Source of the DNA: Bacillota bacterium
GTDB lineage: Bacteria; Bacillota; Dethiobacteria; DTU022
NCBI GenBank assembly: GCA_012510305.1
Contig: JAAZIE010000050.1
Span: forward strand, 1-28,142
Length of the DNA stretch: 28,142 bases
Direction of reading: 5' to 3'
Made by a program: the position numbers and the translations under genes
Shown here: positions 7,927 through 15,705 of the stretch, piece by piece
How positions within the stretch are numbered: position 1 is the stretch's first letter
How the letters are laid out: each line of letters begins with the position of its first letter
The notes under the pieces: generated by a model
The model's input: only the letters and a program-made list of their open reading frames with translations
What the model was told of the DNA's origin: nothing
Databases searched by the model: none

Positions 7927-8061
7927 AAACCCTCTTGGTCTGTCTGCACGACCCAACCTGCTCACCCCCAAAATCAAAGGAATTGACTATAATTTCTCCG
8001 GCTACCGCTGGATATCCTGCACAATGGGGTTTAAATCATACACCGCCGGAGAGAAGGGTCG

Positions 8062-9036
8062 TCAATCTGCAGGCGCTTTTTTCAAGAAAACACTCCGCTC
8101 AAGGTAGCGATCCCATTCTGACCAGTCCCCTGTACCGGAAGGCTGTTTCTCGATCAACTGAATGAATTGGTTTAGCCGGGCGCTGACCAGGTCGGCATGA
8201 AAAAGGGCAAAAGCATGAATCGTTTTGGGAATCTCGGGCGAACCCCACTCCCGCGCCCCGTGATGGGCGAGAATCATGTGCTCCAGCTCCAACTTGAGCT
8301 GCGGTGGGAAATCTGGAATCTGCCTGATCTTGTGATCCAACATCTCTTTACCGATGCTGATATGGCCGATCAGCTTCCCGCGATCGGAAAACTCAAAGCT
8401 CAGGCTGGCCGGGTCATACTCCTCGATTTTCCCCATGTCGTGTAAAATCGCCCCGGTGAGCAGCAAATCCAGCTGCAGATGATCCGGATACAGCGAGACC
8501 AGTTCGCGGCAGATCCTGATCACCTCAAGGGTATGCTCGAGCAGGCCGCCGGCGTAGTTGTGATGAATGGTCCGGGCTGCCGGGGACTGCGCAAAACGGC
8601 GGGCAAACTCCTTGTCGTTAAAAAAGGAGAGCAGCAGCAGCTTCAGGTAGGGATTTTCGATATCGCGGTTTACGATTTCCTTCAGTTCCTGCAACATTTC
8701 GCGCGGGTCACGGTCGGAAACAGCCTGAAAGAAGGAGCGGTTGACCTTTTCGGGATCCAGTTTACGCAGATCGCCGATCACCACCTGCGGCCCGTAGTAT
8801 TCTCCCACCTCTCCGCGGACAAAGACAACATCGCCTTTTTGCGGTTTATCCTTCAGCTGGGCGGTATCCCATAAAACCGCCTTGATTGAACCGCTCACGT
8901 CTCCCAGCAATATTTTCAAGAAATATTCCCCGGCCCGGTGGGGGGCGGAATAAGTGCCGCGATTGCACTCCAGAACCAAAGCCTGGGTTTCAACCTCGTC
9001 ACCGATCTGCAAACTGCGTATAAGCTGTTTTTTCAT
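8062..9036 (-). CDS. yhaM: 3'-5' exoribonuclease YhaM family (OB-fold plus HD domain)
   Basis: The 324-residue protein has an N-terminal OB-fold (about 1-95, with LLGDVSGSIKAVLWD) and a C-terminal HD phosphohydrolase domain. HD landmarks are HHNYAGGLLEHTLEV (158-172), ILHDMGK (197-203), H224, LAHHG (256-260) and HAD (280-282), giving the metal-binding histidines and aspartates. This architecture and length match YhaM (CBF1), a manganese-dependent exoribonuclease that trims single-stranded RNA from the 3' end in Firmicutes. The ATG is preceded by AGGGGAAAAC. It is the first gene of a leftward run and is divergent from the lipoprotein gene at 9254. Confidence 0.9.
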   Translation of the reverse strand: MKKQLIRSLQIGDEVETQALVLECNRGTYSAPHRAGEYFLKILLGDVSGSIKAVLWDTAQLKDKPQKGDVVFVRGEVGEYYGPQVVIGDLRKLDPEKVNRSFFQAVSDRDPREMLQELKEIVNRDIENPYLKLLLLSFFNDKEFARRFAQSPAARTIHHNYAGGLLEHTLEVIRICRELVSLYPDHLQLDLLLTGAILHDMGKIEEYDPASLSFEFSDRGKLIGHISIGKEMLDHKIRQIPDFPPQLKLELEHMILAHHGAREWGSPEIPKTIHAFALFHADLVSARLNQFIQLIEKQPSGTGDWSEWDRYLERSVFLKKAPAD

Positions 9037-9253
9037 TGTTTTCCCCTGTCTATAAATATAGTCGAGCTACCGTTAATTTAACACATCTGAACACTTAAGA
9101 AAAGGGAAGAGCGCGTGGGGATGCAGATGCAAAAGGGCTTATCTAGCCTGTCGATAGCGCTGATAAGCGGATGTTAAAGTGTCCGTTCTATAAAAAGGAA
9201 AATATGATCGTTGTGGAGAACATACTAACAAACCTTTGGAAGGAAAATACAAG

Positions 9254-9853
9254 ATGGACTACGTTAATCCTGCAAGGAAACAACTTTATATAATTTGCTT
9301 ATTATGTTTATGCGTTTTAATATCAGGTTGTAGCGCTGCAGAAAAAGAGTACATCGCCGAAATTGAGTGCATCACAGGCAGAGTTGAAAGCAAGCAATTA
9401 AGAATCATATGGGGTGTGGATTCGCTGGTTGCTCAATTTACCGGTGATCCTTTGGTTGTTGATGTTTTTAGTTATCCCATACTGGGTAATTTAAATCAAA
9501 TAGAAAATACAATCAGCAACATTGATCGTATTTCCGATGACACCAGCGATCTGATTGCTATGATGAACAAGCTATCGGCCCCATATAAGTTTAAAAAATA
9601 CCACGCTTACTACTTAAATGTTTTGGAAAAATACAAGGGCGCCCTGGAAGACAAACATGACTTCTACTCGGAAACCAGGTATGAGGCTTGCTCAATTATG
9701 GAATCCTTATCTGACGGCAACTTATATGCACAAATGAAATCACTTGAATTGGAAAATGACAACCAACAACATAATTATAAAATTAGTGCGGCGCTAAGGG
9801 AACTCAGAAGCGCCACCGATGAGTTTAAAGCCCTTCTGGATATGAATAAATAA
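9254..9853 (+). CDS. Putative lipoprotein of unknown function
   Basis: The 199-residue protein has a lipoprotein signal: basic N-region (ARK), hydrophobic core, and lipobox I-S-G-C with the lipidated cysteine at residue 26. It should be exported and anchored to the outer face of the membrane. The mature part is mostly helical, charged and without recognisable catalytic motifs; a segment near residues 84-100 looks coiled. The ATG at 9254 is chosen over a TTG 18 bases upstream because GGAAGGAAAA precedes it. The gene is clearly more AT-rich than its neighbours and stands alone on the plus strand, so recent acquisition is possible. I do not recognise a family. Confidence 0.8.
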   Translation: MDYVNPARKQLYIICLLCLCVLISGCSAAEKEYIAEIECITGRVESKQLRIIWGVDSLVAQFTGDPLVVDVFSYPILGNLNQIENTISNIDRISDDTSDLIAMMNKLSAPYKFKKYHAYYLNVLEKYKGALEDKHDFYSETRYEACSIMESLSDGNLYAQMKSLELENDNQQHNYKISAALRELRSATDEFKALLDMNK

Positions 9854-9863
9854 TTACTACAGC

Positions 9864-9885
9864 AAGGGGCCATTTGGGCCTTTTT
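9864..9885 (+). terminator. Terminator after the lipoprotein gene
   Basis: A GGCC/GGCC stem, extended by two G-T and two A-T pairs (AAGG against TTTT), has a five-base loop and ends in a run of five T. It lies 11 bases after the stop codon. Confidence 0.55.
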
Positions 9886-10010
9886 CACCTACTTTTTAAA
9901 GGAGTACATCTTGCCCCTGAAAGGCCGATTTTCGCCATGCCGATCGAGGAACTGAGCCCGGATCCCCGGCCCTGAAAGACAGGGACTGCTGATCAAGCCG
10001 CTAAATACAA

Positions 10011-10042
10011 TTGGGAGCGTTCTCAGAAGAGAGCGCCCCCAA
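10011..10042 (-). terminator. Hairpin terminator of the thiolase-hbd operon
   Basis: Two 14-base arms (10011-10024 and 10029-10042) pair at 12 positions around a four-base loop. Read on the minus strand, the stem is followed by AATTGTATTT, a modest T-rich tract. It lies about 107 bases downstream of the hbd stop and nothing else in that gap looks like a terminator for the operon. Confidence 0.55.
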
Positions 10043-10148
10043 CCCCAAAAATAGCTCAGGCACTATGAACTTTTACCGCGGAGATTATCTGCGGCACTCA
10101 AAGCTGCTGCAAGCAAGGATCCCTGACTTTTCCTCTTCCCACCTTCAA

Positions 10149-11000
10149 TCAGCCGTATGTATAGAAGCCGCGGCCGGTTTTCCGCCCGTAATGTCCCGCC
10201 CGGACCAGCTTGCGCATGAGCGGACAGGGCCGGTACTTGGAATCGCCGGTTTCATGATAAAGCGTTTCCATCACGGCCAGAAGCACGTCCAGCCCCACCA
10301 GGTCGGCCAGGGCCAGCGGGCCGATGGGGTGATTGGCGCCGAGCATCATCCCGCGGTCGATATCCTCGGCCGTAGCGACCCCTTCCATGAGGACAAAGGC
10401 AGCCTCGTTGATCATGGGCACGAGAATCCGGTTCACCGCAAAGAGCGGCGCCTCGTTGACCGCGATGGGCTCCTTGCCCATCTTGCGGGCCAGCTCCATG
10501 GTCTGCTCAAAGGTCTCGTCACTTGTATCGAAACCGCGGATTACTTCGACCAGTTTCATCACCGGGACAGGATTGAAAAAGTGCATCCCCACGATATTTT
10601 GGGGCCGCCCGGTGGCCGAAGCCATCTCGGTTATGCTCAAACCGGAGGTGTTCGAGGCCAGGATCGCTTCTTCTTTGCAAATTTCGTCCAGGTTTGCATA
10701 GAGCTCTTTTTTCAGGCCCATATTTTCGATGATCGCCTCGATGATAAAATCGGCGGCGCCAAGATCCTCCAGCCCGGTGGTGCCGCTGACCCGGTTGCGG
10801 AGGGCATCAGCCTCTTCCCTGCTTTTTTTGCCCTTGTCCACCGCGCGGGCCAGGTTCTTCTCCAGAGCCGCCAGGCCGCGCTGGACGAACTGCTCCTCGA
10901 TATCGCGCATGATCACCTTGTAACCTGCTTCGGCGGCAACCTGGGCGATCCCGCTGCCCATGGTTCCGGCGCCGATGACGCCGATAGTCTTTATCTCCAT
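10149..11000 (-). CDS. hbd: 3-hydroxybutyryl-CoA dehydrogenase
   Basis: The 283-residue enzyme interconverts 3-hydroxybutyryl-CoA and acetoacetyl-CoA with NAD(P). The Rossmann motif GVIGAGTMGSG is at 7-17; S119 (NTSG), H140 (MHFFNPVPVM), E152 (LVEV) and N190 (VNRIL) are the expected active-site residues; GRKTGRGFY closes the C-terminal domain. The usual EAPGFVVNR segment reads EAPLFAVNR (182-191), a Gly-to-Leu change at 186 worth noting. The ATG follows GGGAG nine bases upstream. It is the third gene after thiolase and enoyl-CoA hydratase, forming a C4 acyl-CoA cassette. Confidence 0.94.
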   Translation of the reverse strand: MEIKTIGVIGAGTMGSGIAQVAAEAGYKVIMRDIEEQFVQRGLAALEKNLARAVDKGKKSREEADALRNRVSGTTGLEDLGAADFIIEAIIENMGLKKELYANLDEICKEEAILASNTSGLSITEMASATGRPQNIVGMHFFNPVPVMKLVEVIRGFDTSDETFEQTMELARKMGKEPIAVNEAPLFAVNRILVPMINEAAFVLMEGVATAEDIDRGMMLGANHPIGPLALADLVGLDVLLAVMETLYHETGDSKYRPCPLMRKLVRAGHYGRKTGRGFYTYG

Positions 11001-11035
11001 CTTATCCCACTCCCTTCAGTGATTCGCCGGCACAT

Positions 11036-11812
11036 TTATTTACCCTTAAATACGGGCGCACGCTTTTCCAAAAAGGCGGCGGCGCCTTCTTTCTGGTCTT
11101 CGGTGTCGCAGAGCTGCCCGAAAAGCTGCGCTTCAATCTTGTAGCCTTCGCTGACCGGCTGGGCAAGGCCGCGGTTAACCGCTTCCTTGGCCAGGCCGAC
11201 GGCGACGGGGCCCCGCTTGAGAATTCTTTCGGCAAGCTTGCGGGCCTCCGCCGGCGCTTCACCAACCGGCACCAGGCGATCGGCCAGGCCGATACGGTAA
11301 GCCTCCTCCGCCCCGATCATATCCCCCGTATAGATGAGCTCTTTGGCTTTCCCCGGGGCGATGATCCGCGGGAGCCGCTGGGTGCCGCCATAGCCGGGGA
11401 AAATTGCCAGGGTAACCTCGGGAAGGCCAACCTTGGCGTTCTCGGCCATCACCCTAATATCGCAGCAGAGAACCAGCTCCAGCCCTCCGCCCAGGGCAAA
11501 TCCGTTTACCGCGGCGATCACCGGGGCAGGAAAGTCCTCGATCTTCTGAAATATAAGCTGCCCCCTGCGGCTGAGCTGCTCCCCATTCTCACTGGAAAGG
11601 GTCGTAAATTCCCTGATATCGGCACCGGCGACGAAAGCCTTGTCCCCCGCGCCGGTGATCACCACCGCCCCGATGGTTTTATCTGCAGACAGACTATCGA
11701 AGGTTTTTTCCAACGCTTCCATCACCTTGCTGTTCAAAGCATTTACCGGCGGATGGTTAATCGTCACCCGGGCCAGGCGGCCCTCCTTTTCCATCTTGAC
11801 AAGTGCGCTCAT
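11036..11812 (-). CDS. crt: Enoyl-CoA hydratase (crotonase family)
   Basis: The 258-residue enzyme hydrates crotonyl-CoA to 3-hydroxybutyryl-CoA, or the reverse. The oxyanion-hole segments AFVAGADI (59-66) and ALGGGLE (106-112) are present. The two catalytic glutamates are E112 and E132 (GLPEVTLAIFPGYGGT), 20 residues apart as in true hydratases, which favours hydratase over other crotonase-fold activities. The ATG at 11812 is preferred over an adjacent TTG because AAAGGAGG sits eight bases upstream. It lies 29 bases after the thiolase stop and 35 before the hbd start. Confidence 0.92.
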   Translation of the reverse strand: MSALVKMEKEGRLARVTINHPPVNALNSKVMEALEKTFDSLSADKTIGAVVITGAGDKAFVAGADIREFTTLSSENGEQLSRRGQLIFQKIEDFPAPVIAAVNGFALGGGLELVLCCDIRVMAENAKVGLPEVTLAIFPGYGGTQRLPRIIAPGKAKELIYTGDMIGAEEAYRIGLADRLVPVGEAPAEARKLAERILKRGPVAVGLAKEAVNRGLAQPVSEGYKIEAQLFGQLCDTEDQKEGAAAFLEKRAPVFKGK

Positions 11813-11841
11813 CAAGCCAACCTCCTTTGATCAAATTATTC

Positions 11842-13023
11842 TTAAATCCTTTCTACAATCAGGGCCATGCCCATCCCGCCGCCCACGCAGAGGGAAGCCA
11901 ACCCGGTTTTCAAATTGCGCCGGGCCATCTCGTAGAGCAAAGATACCACGATCCGGGCACCGGTACAACCCACCGGGTGGCCCAGAGCAATCCCGCTGCC
12001 GTTCACATTGACCAGCTCCCGGTTAAGTTCCAGCAGCTGTTCGCAGGCCAGGTACTGGGAGGCAAAAGCCTCGTTCAGCTCGATCAGCTCCATCTGCTCC
12101 AGGGTCATCCCGGCTTTCTTGAGCGCCTTGCGTACCGCCGGAACGGGGCCGTAGCCCATCAGATCAGGCTCTACGCCGGCCCAGCCGTAGGATATAATTT
12201 TCCCCAGGGGCTTCAACCCCAGTTCTGCGGCACGGCCGGACGTCATCAGCACCACCGCCGCAGCTCCGTCATTCAGCCCCGAGGCGTTGCCCGCGGTGAC
12301 CGTCCCTTCCTTGCGGAAGGCCGGCCGCAGCCCCGCGAGGACCTCCATGGAGATATCTCTCCGGGGATGCTCGTCGGTATCGACGATCTTATCACCCCTG
12401 CGCCCCTTAACCGTTACCGGAATGATCTCCTCCTTGAAACGGCCTTCGTCAATAGCGGCAACGGCATTGATATGGCTGCGATAAGCAATTTCATCCTGCG
12501 CTTCGCGGGTAATGCCGTATTTGTCAGCCAGTCTCTCCGCCGTCTCCCCCATCATCACTTTGTAGACCGGATCCATCAGCATTTCCCAGAGGGAATCGGT
12601 CATCTCGCCGTGCTGGAGCCGCTTCCCCCAGCGAGCGTCTTTGAGCAGATAGGGTGCCGTGCTCATCGACTCCACCCCTCCGGCAACGACAATGTCCGTA
12701 TCGCCGAAGATGATCTCCTGGTACCCGGAAACGATGGCCTGCATCCCCGAGGCACACTGCCGCTGAATGGTAAAGCCGGTTGTTTCCACCGGCATACCCG
12801 CGGTCAGGGCGATGCAGCGGGCCACGTTGGGCTCATCGGTGTACTGGTTGCAATTACCAAAGATAACCTCGTCGATCTGCTCCGGGGCGAGATCGGCCCG
12901 GCGGACAGCCGCTTCCACCGCTATCCGGCCCAGTTCCAGGGAAGAAACGGTCCTGAAAGAACCGCCGAAATCACCGACAGGGGTGCGCACAGCGCTGACA
13001 AAAACCACATCGTCTTTGACCAT
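11842..13023 (-). CDS. thlA: Acetyl-CoA acetyltransferase (thiolase)
   Basis: The 393-residue thiolase condenses two acetyl-CoA to acetoacetyl-CoA, or cleaves it. The nucleophile is C90 in QRQCASGMQA; NEAF (317-320), H349 (GHPVGCTGAR) and C379 (CVGGGMGMA) complete the active site. The length is typical of the biosynthetic/degradative type II family. The ATG follows TTAGGAG. It leads the thiolase-hydratase-dehydrogenase operon. No acyl-CoA dehydrogenase, EtfAB or CoA-transferase is adjacent, so the direction (beta-oxidation or butyrate synthesis) cannot be fixed from this window. Confidence 0.94.
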   Translation of the reverse strand: MVKDDVVFVSAVRTPVGDFGGSFRTVSSLELGRIAVEAAVRRADLAPEQIDEVIFGNCNQYTDEPNVARCIALTAGMPVETTGFTIQRQCASGMQAIVSGYQEIIFGDTDIVVAGGVESMSTAPYLLKDARWGKRLQHGEMTDSLWEMLMDPVYKVMMGETAERLADKYGITREAQDEIAYRSHINAVAAIDEGRFKEEIIPVTVKGRRGDKIVDTDEHPRRDISMEVLAGLRPAFRKEGTVTAGNASGLNDGAAAVVLMTSGRAAELGLKPLGKIISYGWAGVEPDLMGYGPVPAVRKALKKAGMTLEQMELIELNEAFASQYLACEQLLELNRELVNVNGSGIALGHPVGCTGARIVVSLLYEMARRNLKTGLASLCVGGGMGMALIVERI

Positions 13024-13045
13024 AGCTTATCTCCTAACCTTGTTT

Positions 13046-13081
13046 AATAAAATAACAGGCCCGGTAGCCTGTTATTTTATT
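13046..13081 (-). terminator. Perfect 15-bp inverted repeat terminator after metF
   Basis: The arms 13046-13060 and 13067-13081 are fully complementary around a six-base loop. The A- and T-rich outer ends provide a T-rich tail on either strand. It lies 89 bases after the metF stop, before the thiolase start, and most likely ends the acs-met transcript. A second, bulged hairpin (about 13128-13159) lies closer to the metF stop but has no T-run. Confidence 0.8.
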
Positions 13082-13169
13082 GTTATAGTATAACTGCAGC
13101 CGGCAAATCAGGCTGTTCATCAATTTTATGGTTCAGCCAACCTTCACGCTGGAACCATTTTCATCTATT

Positions 13170-14099
13170 TTACGACAGCTTGGGTCGGGGATAGAGTCCG
13201 GCCCGTTCAACAATATCGGGAACGACCTCCTCCCAGGCGATAGCCATAACGTGCACACCGGCTACGCCTTCGATCTCCTTAAGCTGCTGGATCGTTTCGA
13301 TCGCTATTTTCAGCCCTTCTTCTTTCTTCTTCTCGGCGCCCTTGAGCCTGTCGATGAGCTCGTCGGGTATGGTGATCCCGGAAACAAAGTTTTTCATATA
13401 CCTGGCGGCACCAAGAGACTTGATCGGGGTTACCCCGCCGAGAATGGCCACTTTTTTGTGCAGTCCGCGCTCGCGAACCAGCTCCATCCAGCGCTTGAAG
13501 CGGTCCAGATCAAAGATGCACTGGGTCTGGATAAAACTGGCCCCGGCGGCAATCTTTTTCTCCAGCCGGTCGACACGGTATTCAAAGGGGTCGGCAAAGG
13601 GATTGGCCACCGCCCCCAGGTAAACCGAAAGCGGCGCTTCAAGATCGTCTCCGCCAATAAATTTGCCCTCATCGCGGATATCCTTGAACGCTTTGAGGAG
13701 CTGCATGGAATCGATGTCATAAACTCCCTTGGCGGCAGCCTCGTTGCCAAACATCTGGTGATCGCCGGAGAGGCAGAGCACGTTTTTTACCCCCATCGCC
13801 ACCGCCCCCAGCAGGTCACCCTGCAGGGCGATGCGGTTGCGGTCGCGCACCGTCATCTGGACAACGGGTTCCAGGCCCATTTGAAGCAGAGCCCCGGCCA
13901 CCCCGATGCTGGAGGTGCGCACGATGGCAGTCTGGTTATCGGTGATATTGAAAGCGTCCACATAGTTGCGCATCGTCTCGCCGTGCTCTCTGAGCGCACT
14001 GATATCTGCGCTTTTCGGCGGTCCCAGCTCACCGGTAACAGCAAATTGTCCACTGTTGATTACCTTTTCAAGATTACTTCCCGCTTTCAAGTCTGACAT
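13170..14099 (-). CDS. metF: Methylenetetrahydrofolate reductase, MetF-type
   Basis: The 309-residue flavin-dependent TIM barrel reduces methylene-THF to methyl-THF in the methyl branch of the Wood-Ljungdahl pathway. Family features are FAVTGELGPPK near residues 19-29, CLSGDHQMFGN near 109-119, GAVANPF, and ASFIQTQCIFDLDRF, with GGVTPIKS downstream. It overlaps metV by 26 bases, consistent with the MetFV complex of acetogens. The ATG at 14099 directly abuts GGGAGG with no spacer, so a TTG at 14090, nine bases from that site, may be the real start. Confidence 0.93.
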   Translation of the reverse strand: MSDLKAGSNLEKVINSGQFAVTGELGPPKSADISALREHGETMRNYVDAFNITDNQTAIVRTSSIGVAGALLQMGLEPVVQMTVRDRNRIALQGDLLGAVAMGVKNVLCLSGDHQMFGNEAAAKGVYDIDSMQLLKAFKDIRDEGKFIGGDDLEAPLSVYLGAVANPFADPFEYRVDRLEKKIAAGASFIQTQCIFDLDRFKRWMELVRERGLHKKVAILGGVTPIKSLGAARYMKNFVSGITIPDELIDRLKGAEKKKEEGLKIAIETIQQLKEIEGVAGVHVMAIAWEEVVPDIVERAGLYPRPKLS

Positions 14100-14754
14100 C
14101 CTCCCTTACTATAGTTCTTGGGCCTCCATGATGAGAGGAAGACCAGTCTTTCGGCGGCTGGATCTCTTCCATTACCTTGAGCCGGCCGAGTTTCTCCAAC
14201 CGATCGTGAATCAGGTGCCAGGCACAGTCGACATCTTTGCCGATCTCGCATTTCCCGTCGGCGGAGCCGCCGCAGGGTCCGTTTAACAAGCTCTTGGCAC
14301 AGCGGGTGATGGGGCAGATTCCCTGGGTCAAATGGAGAACACAATCGCCACAGCCCAGGCAGCGCTCTACCCAAACCCCTTGCTCCAGGGGATAACCCAT
14401 GGACTTTGTATTCAGCCCGGGCAGGACAATCAGCTCAGGCATATGCTCCACCAGGGTTTGCACCCCCACACCGCAGGCCAACGAAAGAACCGCATCAAAA
14501 CCCTTCAGGCGTTCCGCCACCTGGTCGATCATCTCAAACTCGCACTGGCGCTCGATGGTAAACGCCTCTACACTAACCTCCTGTTTCTCTTTCTTACGTT
14601 GGATGGAGATCGCTGCGGCCAGCTCCTCCGCTTCTTTCTGCCCCCCGGCCATGCAGACGGTGACACAAGTGCCGCATCCCAAAACAGCGATGCGCCGGTA
14701 AGGCTTGAGCATCTCGAAGATCTCGTCCAGGGGTTTTCTTTCTGCGGTAATCAT
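14074..14754 (-). CDS. metV: MetV, zinc/iron-sulfur partner of methylene-THF reductase
   Basis: The 226-residue protein has thirteen cysteines: C27, C30 and C34 (CGTCVTVC), C71, C94, then C132, C135, C138, C147, C152, C161, C169 and C177 (CLGCGDC followed by CPITRC, NGPCGG). This matches MetV, which carries iron-sulfur clusters and zinc and passes electrons to MetF. The frame begins at a GTG (14766), but the ATG at 14754 fits family starts (MITAERKPLDEIFEML) and has GGTGAG upstream. It follows acsE after a 125-base gap that contains a strong hairpin. No hdrABC, mvhD or rnfC partner gene lies beside it. Confidence 0.9.
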   Translation of the reverse strand: MITAERKPLDEIFEMLKPYRRIAVLGCGTCVTVCMAGGQKEAEELAAAISIQRKKEKQEVSVEAFTIERQCEFEMIDQVAERLKGFDAVLSLACGVGVQTLVEHMPELIVLPGLNTKSMGYPLEQGVWVERCLGCGDCVLHLTQGICPITRCAKSLLNGPCGGSADGKCEIGKDVDCAWHLIHDRLEKLGRLKVMEEIQPPKDWSSSHHGGPRTIVREDVRLESGK

Positions 14755-14834
14755 AGTTTGACTCACCTTCCCTCCGTTTGCTTCTTTTGCAGTCTCTATT
14801 TTTGTCTAAGTTCTGCCGGTGCTGCTTCTTACAG

Positions 14835-14869
14835 GGGTTGAAAGAAGCCGTGACGGCTTCTTTCAACCC
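14835..14869 (-). repeat. Perfect 15-bp hairpin between acsE and metV
   Basis: The arms 14835-14849 and 14855-14869 are perfectly complementary around the five-base loop GTGAC. On the minus strand the hairpin begins 10 bases after the acsE stop. No T-run follows, so it looks more like an mRNA-stabilising or processing element, or a partial block to transcription, than a full terminator. Confidence 0.8.
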
Positions 14870-14879
14870 GAACTGCATC

Positions 14880-15668
14880 TTAAGCCTGCTTGAAGACGTC
14901 GACGTAGGAATCGCAGTAAATATCAATATTAAGAAGGATCCGGGCCGTGGCCACCGCAGCCATCAGCTCGTCGTCGCAGGCATCGGCTATGGCGGCGTCA
15001 AGCCCGTTGGCCATGGCCATGACCGCAAAGATACGGTTAACCAGCTCCCGGTCCTTGGTCCCCTGCGAAGCATTGCTTAGTCCCACCACCGTCTTCGGCG
15101 GAGGATCGGAGATGAGTTTAACCTGGCGCAGGGTTTCGAGCACCTCGGGTCCATGATCCTGGGCTACGTTACAGGGAAGGACCAGAGGATCGATATAGAG
15201 ATTATCGATGGGGACTCCGTAACCGTCTGCCGTAGCCACCAGCTCCATGGCCAGGGCTACCCGGCTCTCGGAATCCTTGGGGATTCCCTCTTCGCTCATC
15301 GCCAGGCAGATCACTTCGGAACCGTGTTCGCAGGCCAAGGTGAAAACCCGCTCCATCTTGGCCGCCTCTGCGGGAACAGAATTGATCATCGCCGGCTGCT
15401 TGCAGATCTTCAACCCCGCCTCGATGGCGTCATAGTTCGTTGAATCGAGGCAAAGGGGCAGATCGCTGGCCTTCTGGGTCTCTTCAACCAGCCACTTCAT
15501 CGTCTCCACCGGCTCGGTGGAGCCGGGGCCGACGTTGACATCGAGATAGCGAGCCCCGTTTTGTTCCTGCTTTTTTGCCCATTCCTGCACCACGGAGCCG
15601 TCTTTTTCCCGGATTGCTTTGGCAATGTCCTGAAACATGCCGTTAATGCGCTCACCGATAATAATCAT
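14880..15668 (-). CDS. acsE: Methyl-THF:corrinoid iron-sulfur protein methyltransferase
   Basis: The 262-residue TIM barrel moves the methyl group from methyl-THF to the cobalt of the AcsCD protein. Folate-binding residues known from the Moorella enzyme are present at the same positions: D75 (CLDSTNYD), N96 (MINSV), D160 (IDPLVLPC) and N199 (GLSNASQG). The length is identical to the family norm. The ATG follows TAGGAGG. It lies 37 bases after acsD and before metV-metF, which make its substrate. Confidence 0.97.
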   Translation of the reverse strand: MIIIGERINGMFQDIAKAIREKDGSVVQEWAKKQEQNGARYLDVNVGPGSTEPVETMKWLVEETQKASDLPLCLDSTNYDAIEAGLKICKQPAMINSVPAEAAKMERVFTLACEHGSEVICLAMSEEGIPKDSESRVALAMELVATADGYGVPIDNLYIDPLVLPCNVAQDHGPEVLETLRQVKLISDPPPKTVVGLSNASQGTKDRELVNRIFAVMAMANGLDAAIADACDDELMAAVATARILLNIDIYCDSYVDVFKQA

Positions 15669-15705
15669 CGGGCCAACCTCCTAGCATCAGTATTTAATTA
15701 GACAG

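Noticed and set aside
7994..8056. TCTCCGGC/GCCGGAGA repeat between the yhaM-like and TPR genes
   Set aside because: The arms are only eight bases and about 45 bases apart, with no T-run, so a terminator call is not supported.
9137..9168. Inverted repeat GCTTATC/GATAAGC upstream of the lipoprotein gene
   Set aside because: Only seven base pairs with an 18-base loop and no link to clear promoter boxes; too weak to call as an operator.
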